Assembly (NCBI RefSeq): GCF_021650705.1
Contig: NZ_CP087138.1
Location: 5,014,501-5,078,500, forward strand
From: Pseudomonas sp. KNUC1026
GTDB lineage: Bacteria > Pseudomonadota > Gammaproteobacteria > Pseudomonadales > Pseudomonadaceae
DNA: 64,000 nt
Direction of reading: 5' to 3'
Shown: positions 20,065 to 27,051 of the stretch, piece after piece
Layout of the letters: every line of letters starts with the position of its first letter
How positions within the stretch are numbered: the stretch's first letter is position 1
The notes under the pieces: model-generated
Told to the model about the DNA's origin: nothing
Seen by the model: the letters and a program-made list of their open reading frames with translations, nothing else
Database searches by the model: none
Made by a program: the position numbers and the translations under genes

Positions 20065-21114
20065 ATGAACATTCTGATCATTGGGCCCAGTTGGGTCGGC
20101 GACATGGTAATGGCCCAGACACTGTTCCAGTGCCTGAAGCAACGCCACCCGCAGTGCCAGATCGACGTGCTCGCCCCCGAGTGGAGCCGGCCGATTCTCG
20201 AACGCATGCCACAGGTGCGCCAGGCCTTGAGCTTTCCGCTCGGCCACGGCGTGCTCGACCTCGCCACGCGCCGGCGCATCGGCCGTTCGCTCAAGGGCCA
20301 GTACGATCAGGCGATCCTGCTGCCCAACTCGCTCAAGTCCGCGCTGGTGCCGTTCTTCGCGGGCATCCCGAAGCGCACGGGCTGGCGCGGCGAGTTCCGC
20401 TACGGCCTGCTCAACGATGTGCGCACGCTCGACAAAACCCGCTACCCGCTGATGATCGAGCGCTTCATGGCGCTGGCCTACGAGCCTGGCGCCGTGTTGC
20501 CCCAGCCTTATCCACAGCCGCGTTTGCGCATTGAGCCCCAGAGCCGTGACGCCGCGCTGGCCAAGTTCGGCCTTGAGCTCGACCGCCCGGTACTTGTTCG
20601 ATGCCCCGGCGCCGAATTCGGCGAGGCCAAGCGCTGGCCCTCCGAGCACTACGCGGCAGTGGCCGAGGAGCGTATCCGCCAGGGCTGGCAGGTGTGGATC
20701 TTCGGCTCACAAAAGGATCATGCGGTGGGCGAGGCGATCCAGGAGCGCCTGATTCCGGGGCTGCGCGAAGAAACCGCCAACCTCTGTGGCGGCACGTCGC
20801 TGGCCGAGGCGATCGACCTGATGGCCTGTGCCAGGGCAGTGGTTTCCAACGATTCGGGCCTGATGCACGTGGCCGCCGCGCTCAACCTGCCGCTGGTGGC
20901 GGTATACGGCTCCACCTCGCCTGGCTTCACCCCACCGCTGGCCGACCAGGTCGAAGTGGTGCGGCTAGGCCTGGATTGCAGCCCGTGCTTCGACCGCACT
21001 TGCCGTTTTGGCCATTACAACTGCCTGCGACTGCTCGAGCCCCAGCGGGTCACCGAGGCCCTTCGCGGGCTCGAAGGGCCCGAGCCGGTCAACGTTCTGG
21101 CCGAGGTCGACTGA
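20065..21114 (+). CDS. waaF: ADP-heptose:LPS heptosyltransferase II
   Basis: GT9 enzyme adding the second heptose to the LPS inner core at the cytoplasmic face of the inner membrane. 349 residues starting MNILIIGPSWVGDMVMAQTL. Donor-site motifs are CPGAEFGEAKRWP and SNDSGLMHVAAAL, followed by VAVYGSTSPGFTPP. The C-terminal cysteine-rich patch DCSPCFDRTCRFG is also typical. First gene of a run of LPS core genes with overlapping or nearly abutting ends. Confidence 0.97.
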   Translation: MNILIIGPSWVGDMVMAQTLFQCLKQRHPQCQIDVLAPEWSRPILERMPQVRQALSFPLGHGVLDLATRRRIGRSLKGQYDQAILLPNSLKSALVPFFAGIPKRTGWRGEFRYGLLNDVRTLDKTRYPLMIERFMALAYEPGAVLPQPYPQPRLRIEPQSRDAALAKFGLELDRPVLVRCPGAEFGEAKRWPSEHYAAVAEERIRQGWQVWIFGSQKDHAVGEAIQERLIPGLREETANLCGGTSLAEAIDLMACARAVVSNDSGLMHVAAALNLPLVAVYGSTSPGFTPPLADQVEVVRLGLDCSPCFDRTCRFGHYNCLRLLEPQRVTEALRGLEGPEPVNVLAEVD

Positions 21115-21115
21115 C

Positions 21116-22177
21116 TTGCGCGTTCTGCTGATCAAAACTTCGTCGCTGGGCGACGTTATCCACGCCATGCCGGCACTCACCGATGCGGCACGGGCGATCC
21201 CCGGCATCCGTTTCGACTGGGTGGTGGAGGAGGGCTTTGCCGAGCTGCCCACCTGGCACCCGGCGGTCGACAAAGTCATCCCCGTAGCCATCCGCCGCTG
21301 GCGCAAGAGCCTCTGGCAAACCTTCAAGGGTGGCGAGTGGAAGGCCTTCAAGGCGGCGGTTGGCGAGCGGAAGTACGACCTGGTGATCGATGCCCAGGGC
21401 CTGTTCAAAAGCGCCTGGCTCACCCGCTATGTGAAGGCGCCGGTCGCCGGCATGGACAAAGACTCTGCCCGCGAGCCGATCGCTGCGCGCTTCTACGACC
21501 GCAAGGTGCCGGTGATCAAGGGCCAGCACGCCGTAGAGCGGCTGCGCCTGCTGTTCGCCCTGGCGCTGGGCTACGACCTGCCGCCGGGCACCGGCCAGTA
21601 CGGGCTCAACCGCTCCAGGCTGCTCAGCATTCCCAACCCGACCTCTTATGTTGTGTTTCTGCATGGCACCACCTGGGCCACCAAGCATTGGCCGGAGGTG
21701 TACTGGCGCGAGCTGGCCGAGCGCTTGCGCCTGGCCAACATCGGCGTGCGCCTGCCGTGGGGCAATGAAGAAGAATTTCGCCGCGCGCACCGCATCGCCG
21801 CCGGCATGAACAACGTGCAGGTGCTGCCCAAGCTCAACCTGGCCGGCGTTGCCGGGGTGCTGGTGCAGGCGCGCGCCTGCGTGGCGGTCGATACCGGCCT
21901 TGGCCACCTTGCCGCCGCGCTGGATGTGCCCACGGTGTCCGTCTACGGCCCCACCAACCCAGGGCTCACCGGCGCCTACGGCCGTACCCAGGTGCATCTG
22001 GCCAGCAACTGGCCTTGCGCACCGTGCCTGCAGAAGCAGTGCACTTACAAACCCACGCCGGAGGACCTGGCGCGGCACGATCTCAAACGCGAAGGGCCGT
22101 TGTGCTTCACCCGCGTGAACCCCGAGCGTGTGGCAGGGCAGTTGAGCACGCTGTTGTTGGCCGAGGGCAGGCGTTGA
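21116..22177 (+). CDS. waaC: LPS heptosyltransferase I
   Basis: GT9 enzyme adding the first heptose to Kdo. 353 residues. The start is TTG at 21116, one base after the waaF stop, giving MRVLLIKTSSLGDVIHAMPA, which is the expected family N-terminus; no ATG fits. Donor-binding motifs are VFLHGTTWATKHWP and VAVDTGLGHLAAALDVP, then YGPTNPGLTG. The stop overlaps the waaG start by one base (TGATG), pointing to translational coupling. Confidence 0.95.
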   Translation: MRVLLIKTSSLGDVIHAMPALTDAARAIPGIRFDWVVEEGFAELPTWHPAVDKVIPVAIRRWRKSLWQTFKGGEWKAFKAAVGERKYDLVIDAQGLFKSAWLTRYVKAPVAGMDKDSAREPIAARFYDRKVPVIKGQHAVERLRLLFALALGYDLPPGTGQYGLNRSRLLSIPNPTSYVVFLHGTTWATKHWPEVYWRELAERLRLANIGVRLPWGNEEEFRRAHRIAAGMNNVQVLPKLNLAGVAGVLVQARACVAVDTGLGHLAAALDVPTVSVYGPTNPGLTGAYGRTQVHLASNWPCAPCLQKQCTYKPTPEDLARHDLKREGPLCFTRVNPERVAGQLSTLLLAEGRR

Positions 22178-23303
22178 TGCAACTGGCGTTCGTTTTGTAC
22201 AAGTACTTCCCGTTTGGCGGCTTGCAGCGCGACTTCATGCGCATCGCCCTGGAATGCCAGCGGCGCGGGCATGCCATTCGCGTCTATACCCCCATCTGGC
22301 AGGGCGAGGTGCCCGCGGGCTTCGATGTGCGCATCGTCCCGGCCAAGGCGCTGTTCAACCACCACCGCAATGAAAAGCTCACTGCCTGGATGCAGGCAGA
22401 CCTCGCCCGCGACCCGGTCGACCGCCTTGTAGGCTTCAACAAGATGCCGGGGCTGGACGTCTGACTACGCCGCCGACGGCTGCTTCGAAGACAAGGCGCA
22501 GACGCTGCGCAACCCGCTGTATCGGTACTTCGGGCGTTACAAGCATTTCGCCGACTACGAGCGGGCGGTGTTCGCGCCCGAATCGAAAACGCAGATCCTG
22601 ATGATTTCCGAGGTGCAGCAGCCGCTGTTCGTCAAGCACTACGGCACCCCGGCCGAGCGGTTTCACTTGCTGCCCCCAGGCATCGCTCAGGATCGCCGCC
22701 GCCCGGCCGATGCCGACGCCATCCGTGCGGCATTTCGCCAGGAGTTCGACCTGGCCGAACAGGACCGCCTGCTGGTGCAGATCGGTTCGGGCTTCAAGAC
22801 CAAGGGCACTGACCGCAGCCTCAAGGCGCTGGCCGCGTTGCCCGAGGCGTTGCGCAAGCGTACTCGGCTGTTCGTGATCGGCCAGGATGACCCTAAGGTT
22901 TTCCAGCTGCAGGCGCGCGCCCTGGGCGTGGGCGAGCAGGTGACCTTCATGAAGGGCCGGCCGGATATCCCGCGTTTTCTGCTCGGCGCTGACGCGCTGA
23001 TCCACCCCGCCTACAACGAAAACACCGGCACGGTGCTGCTGGAGGCATTGGTAGCCGGGCTGCCGGTGCTGGTAACCGCAGTGTGCGGCTACGCCCATTA
23101 CATCGCCGAGGCCGGCAGCGGCCTGGTGCTGAGCGAACCCTTCGAGCAGGCCCAACTCAACCGCTACCTGGTGCAGATGCTCCAGGACGACGCTGCGCGC
23201 GCCCGCTGGGCCGCGCAGGGCTTGGTGTTCGCCGAGCACGCCGACCTCTACAGCATGCCCGAGCATGCCGCCGATCTGATTCTCGAGCGAGGCCCAGGCA
23301 TGA
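22177..23303 (+). CDS. waaG: LPS core glucosyltransferase WaaG, frameshifted
   Basis: GT4 enzyme adding the first outer-core sugar to heptose II. It begins MQLAFVLYKYFPFGGLQRDF at 22177. The frame breaks after NKMPGLDV at 22463: an extra G turns TAC into a stop, and the sequence YAADGCFEDKAQTLRN continues in the next frame. The GT4 donor region PAYNENTGTVLLEALVAGLP is intact. As printed, the second frame runs through into WaaP with no stop. If one C of the CCC at 23293-23295 is extra, WaaG ends with TGA overlapping the waaP ATG and has 374 residues, the length expected for this enzyme. Confidence 0.92.
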
Positions 23304-24106
23304 CCCTGATGTTGCTGGAACCCTTCAAAGGCCTGTGGGCCGCGCGTGACCCGTTCGAGGCCGTCGAGGCCCTGCAAGGCGAGGTGTACCGCGAGTTGGA
23401 GGGCCGTCGTACCCTGCGCACCGAGGTGCAGGGCCGCGGGTATTTCGTGAAGATCCACCGCGGCATCGGCTGGGGCGAAATCGTCAAGAACCTCGCCAGC
23501 GCCAAGCTGCCAGTGCTGGGCGCCGGCCAGGAGTGGCGCGCCATCGAGCGGCTGCACCAGGCGGGCATCGCCACCATGACGGCGGTGGCCTACGGCGAGC
23601 GCGGCAGCAACCCCGCGCGGCAGCACTCGTTCATCGTCACCGAAGAGCTGGCGCCTACCGTAAGCCTTGAAGACTACAGCCTCACCTGGCGCACCCAGCC
23701 GCCAGCGCCTGCGCTCAAGCACGCCTTGATCGCCCGAGTGGCGAGCATGGTCGGTGGAATGCACCGGGCCGGCGTGAACCACCGCGACTGTTACATCTGC
23801 CACTTCCTGCTGCACACCGACCGGCCCGTCACGCCGGCCGAGCTGCATGTGTCGGTGATCGACCTGCACCGCGCGCAAACCCGCAGCAGCACCCCGCGCC
23901 GCTGGCGCGACAAGGACCTGGCGGCGCTGTACTTCTCGGCGCTTGATATCGGCCTGACCCGCCGCGACAAGCTGCGCTTCCTGCGAGATTACTTCCGCCT
24001 GCCGCTGCGCCAGGTGTTGCGCGACGAAGCGCGCCTGCTGGCCTGGCTCGAACGCAAGGCGGCAAGCCTTTATGCGCGCAAGCAGCGCTATGGAGACGCC
24101 CTCTGA
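23300..24106 (+). CDS. waaP: LPS core heptose (I) kinase
   Basis: Phosphorylates heptose I of the inner core; in P. aeruginosa this step is essential for LPS export. The ATG at 23300 gives MTLMLLEPFKGLWAARDPF and 268 residues, the usual WaaP size. Kinase-like features are FVKIHRGIGWGEI (ATP lysine), VNHRDCYICHFLL (catalytic loop with HRD) and the following VIDLHRAQ (metal-binding Asp). It reads in phase with the preceding waaG as printed, but the start and length argue for a separate gene. The stop overlaps the next start by one base. Confidence 0.93.
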   Translation: MTLMLLEPFKGLWAARDPFEAVEALQGEVYRELEGRRTLRTEVQGRGYFVKIHRGIGWGEIVKNLASAKLPVLGAGQEWRAIERLHQAGIATMTAVAYGERGSNPARQHSFIVTEELAPTVSLEDYSLTWRTQPPAPALKHALIARVASMVGGMHRAGVNHRDCYICHFLLHTDRPVTPAELHVSVIDLHRAQTRSSTPRRWRDKDLAALYFSALDIGLTRRDKLRFLRDYFRLPLRQVLRDEARLLAWLERKAASLYARKQRYGDAL

Positions 24107-24840
24107 TGGCTGGCTGGACTCTGGAGCCTGAGTACGAACACCTGGCCGAAGCCTTTGGCAGCCTGGAGGCCGTCTTTGCTCTGCAAGGCGAACGCCTGAC
24201 CTACGACAACCTCTCGGAGGTCATTCGGGTGCGCCTGGATGGCGTGCTGTATTACGTCAAACGCTACACCGGCGCCGGCCGCGGCCTGCGCCGCTACATG
24301 GGGCGCCCGAGAGTGCGTGCGGAGTGGCAGAACCTCAAACGTTTCGCCGAATGGGGCATCCCCACCGCCGAGGTGGTCGCCTGGGGGCTGGAGCGGGATG
24401 GCATGGCCTTCGGCCGTGGTGCGCTGATCACCCGTGAGCTGGAGCATACCCAGGACCTGGACCATCTCGCCGGCAAGCGCGATGCGCGTTTGCGCAACCC
24501 GGCCTGGGTCGATTACGTCAGCCAGCAGGTGGCCCGCCACACTCGGCAGATGCACGATCACCACTTCACACACAACGACCTGAAGTGGCGCAACCTGCTG
24601 GTGGATGATCAGGACACGGTGTTTTTCATCGACTGCCCCAACGGCGCGTTCTGGCAAAGCTTCATGTTGCGCTACCGCATCACAAAGGACCTGGCGTGCC
24701 TCGACAAGGTGGGCAAGTACCACCTCTCGCGCACCCAGCGCCTGCGCTTCTACCTTCAATACCGCAAGCGCGAGCGCCTTAACGCGTCGGACAAGAAACG
24801 CATCCGGCACATCCTGAGTTTTTTCGAGGGGCGTGAATGA
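24106..24840 (+). CDS. wapP: LPS kinase WapP-like
   Basis: Small LPS kinase of the RfaP/InaA fold, 244 residues, probably phosphorylating a core heptose. Kinase elements: YYVKRYTGAGRGLRRYMG (ATP lysine), the catalytic loop FTHNDLKWRNLLV with Asp and Asn present, and VFFIDCPNGAF as the metal-binding motif. It starts at 24106, overlapping the waaP stop by one base, and overlaps the next gene by four bases. Position and sequence match PA5008 of P. aeruginosa as I recall it. Which phosphate it adds is inferred from position only. Confidence 0.85.
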   Translation: MAGWTLEPEYEHLAEAFGSLEAVFALQGERLTYDNLSEVIRVRLDGVLYYVKRYTGAGRGLRRYMGRPRVRAEWQNLKRFAEWGIPTAEVVAWGLERDGMAFGRGALITRELEHTQDLDHLAGKRDARLRNPAWVDYVSQQVARHTRQMHDHHFTHNDLKWRNLLVDDQDTVFFIDCPNGAFWQSFMLRYRITKDLACLDKVGKYHLSRTQRLRFYLQYRKRERLNASDKKRIRHILSFFEGRE

Positions 24841-25588
24841 ACACTTTCGATGGCGCCGACGCCCAGGCGCTGCTGGCACGCCATGGGCTGGACAGCTTCC
24901 AGGCTTTGTGGAACCTGCAATTGACGGCGGTGGACGAGCCCAATACCGGCCGCGGCGGGTGGAGCAGCGTCTACCGGCTCGAGCTTGAGGGCCAGGGGTT
25001 CTTCCTCAAACGCCAGAGCGGTTACCTCACCCGCACCTTGCGCCGGCCGCTCGGTGAACCAACGTTTGCCCGGGAGTTTCGCAACATCCAGCGCTACCGG
25101 CAGATGGGCATTCCCTCGCTGGAAGCGGTGTTCTACGGCCAGCAAAACACTCCTGAGGGCACCCAGGCGGTGCTGCTGACGCGTGCGCTGGACGACTGGG
25201 CGGACCTTGAGTCATGGAACGACAGGTGGGCTGAGGTGCCGCCCGAAGGCCGCAAAGCGATCCTCGATGCAGTCGGTGCACTGACCCGCACTCTGCATGG
25301 CGCCGGGCAGGTACACAACTGCTTCTACCCCAAGCACATTTTCCTGCGTGAGCAGGCTGGGGCCTTCCAGGCCTGCCTGATCGATCTCGAAAAACGCGCC
25401 CACTGATCTTCGGCCAGCGCGATCGCGTACGCGACATCGAGCCGTTGCTCCGGCGCTCGCACATGTGGAGCGATGCCGAGGTGCGCCAACTGCTGGCGGC
25501 GTACTTGCAGCAACCTGCCGAGAGCGCCGAGGTGGGCGCCTGGCTCGACCGCCTGGTCCGCCGCCGGCGTCACAAGGGAAACCGCTGA
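24837..25588 (+). CDS. InaA-type LPS kinase-like protein, frameshifted
   Basis: Third LPS kinase-like gene of the array, about 250 residues once repaired. The N-terminal part has SSVYRLELEGQGFFLKRQSG (ATP lysine in FLKRQ). The catalytic loop reads VHNCFYPKHIFL: a cysteine stands where kinases have the catalytic Asp, as I recall for InaA-family members. The metal-binding Asp is present in CLIDLEK. The frame breaks directly after DLEK: restoring one A to the run at 25390-25394 continues as TRPLIFGQRDRVRDIEPLLR to the stop at 25588. It may correspond to WapQ of P. aeruginosa, but I am not certain. The stop overlaps the next start by one base. Confidence 0.8.
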
Positions 25589-27039
25589 TGCAACTGGTCG
25601 ATCTGCAAAAGGCCGGCCGCGCGCCTGCGCTGCCGTTGGACATTTCCCTGGCCGATGCCGCCGGTGCGGCCGACTTGCATTTGCTGACCCTGCTGCGCGT
25701 GCTGCCTGGCCAACGCTATGTCGGCGCCGGCGTATGGCGCGGCCGCCCGGTGCTGGCCAAGCTGCTGGTGGGGCCCAAGGCGCCCCGGCATTTCGAGCGT
25801 GAGCTGGCGGGTGTGCGGCTATTGCAGGCGCAGGGGCTGACCACACCACAATTGCTGGCGGATGGGTTAGAGGGCGGACAGGGGGGCTGGCTGCTGTTCG
25901 AGCTGCTGGACCCTGCACAAAGCCTGGGCCAGGCATGGGAGGCGGTCGAGCATCTGCCTGTGCTGGCCGACGAGCAATCGGCCGTGCTCGGCGAGGCATT
26001 GACGGCAGTGGCCCAGATGCACCTCAAAGGCCTCTGGCAAGAGGATCTGCACCTGGACAACCTGCTGCGCGCCAACGGCCAGCTGTACCTGATCGATGGC
26101 GCCGGCGTGCGCGCTGCCGAGGCCGGCCAGCCCCTGCCGCGCGAGCGTGTGCTGGAAAACCTCGGTGTGTTCTTCGCCCAATTGCCGCCAGCCCTGGCGC
26201 CGTTCACCGAGGAGCTGCTGGTGCATTATCTGCTGGCCAACAGCGAGCACGCCCTTCCGCTGGAGGCCCTGCAAAAGCAGATCGACAAGGTGCGCGCCTG
26301 GCGGCTGAAGGATTACCTGGCCAAGGCCGGCCGCGACTGCACGCTGTTCAGCGTCCAGCGCAGTGCCTCGGGGCTGACGGCCATGCGCCGTGACCAGGCC
26401 CCGGCACTGGCCGAAGTGCTTGAACAGGCCGATGCGCTGATCGATGCAGGCCACCTCTACAAGACCGGCGGTGCCGCGACCGTGGCACGAGTGCAGGCTC
26501 AAGGCCGTACGCTGGTGATCAAGCGCTACAACATCAAGGACGCACTGCACTGGCTCAAGCGCTTCTGGCGCCCCAGCCGGGCCTGGCATTCGTGGATCGC
26601 CGGGCATCGCCTGGCATTCCTCGGCATCGCTACGCCCAGGCCACTGGCGGTACGGGAAAGCAGAACCCTCGGCCTGCGCGGCCGCGCATGGCTGGTGACG
26701 GAGTACCTTGAAGGGCCCGACATCATCGAGCACTGGGCGCCCTGCATCGAGAGTGGGCAGGTGCCTGAAACCGAACTGCTGGCGCTCGACGAGCTGTTTC
26801 AAGCGCTGCTGCGCGAGCGCATCAGCCACGGCGATCTCAAGGGCCACAACCTGTTCTGGCATCAGGGCCGTTGGGCGCTGATCGATCTGGACGCCATGTG
26901 CCAGCACGGCAGCGAGGGCAGCTTCGCCAGCGCCTATGCCAAGGATCGCGAGCGCTTCCTGCGCAACTGGCCGGCGGGCAGTGCGCTTCGCACGTTGCTC
27001 GAAGCGCGCCTGCCTGCCACCTCTTCGCCTCAGGCCTGA
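25588..27039 (+). CDS. Tandem LPS kinase-like protein (two kinase folds)
   Basis: 483 residues from MQLVDLQKAGRAPALPLD. It contains two kinase-like lobes in one chain. The first (about 1-230) has WRGRPVLAKLLVG as nucleotide lysine, a loop QEDLHLDNLL and YLIDGAGV. The second (about 270-470) has TLVIKRYNIKD, a canonical loop SHGDLKGHNLFW and ALIDLDAM. Both keep the catalytic Asp and Asn, so both could be active. It is the last gene of the waaF-starting run; the next gene is convergent 13 bases later. It probably phosphorylates LPS core, by context. PA5006 of P. aeruginosa is the likely counterpart. Confidence 0.82.
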   Translation: MQLVDLQKAGRAPALPLDISLADAAGAADLHLLTLLRVLPGQRYVGAGVWRGRPVLAKLLVGPKAPRHFERELAGVRLLQAQGLTTPQLLADGLEGGQGGWLLFELLDPAQSLGQAWEAVEHLPVLADEQSAVLGEALTAVAQMHLKGLWQEDLHLDNLLRANGQLYLIDGAGVRAAEAGQPLPRERVLENLGVFFAQLPPALAPFTEELLVHYLLANSEHALPLEALQKQIDKVRAWRLKDYLAKAGRDCTLFSVQRSASGLTAMRRDQAPALAEVLEQADALIDAGHLYKTGGAATVARVQAQGRTLVIKRYNIKDALHWLKRFWRPSRAWHSWIAGHRLAFLGIATPRPLAVRESRTLGLRGRAWLVTEYLEGPDIIEHWAPCIESGQVPETELLALDELFQALLRERISHGDLKGHNLFWHQGRWALIDLDAMCQHGSEGSFASAYAKDRERFLRNWPAGSALRTLLEARLPATSSPQA

Positions 27040-27051
27040 GGCTGCGCTGGC

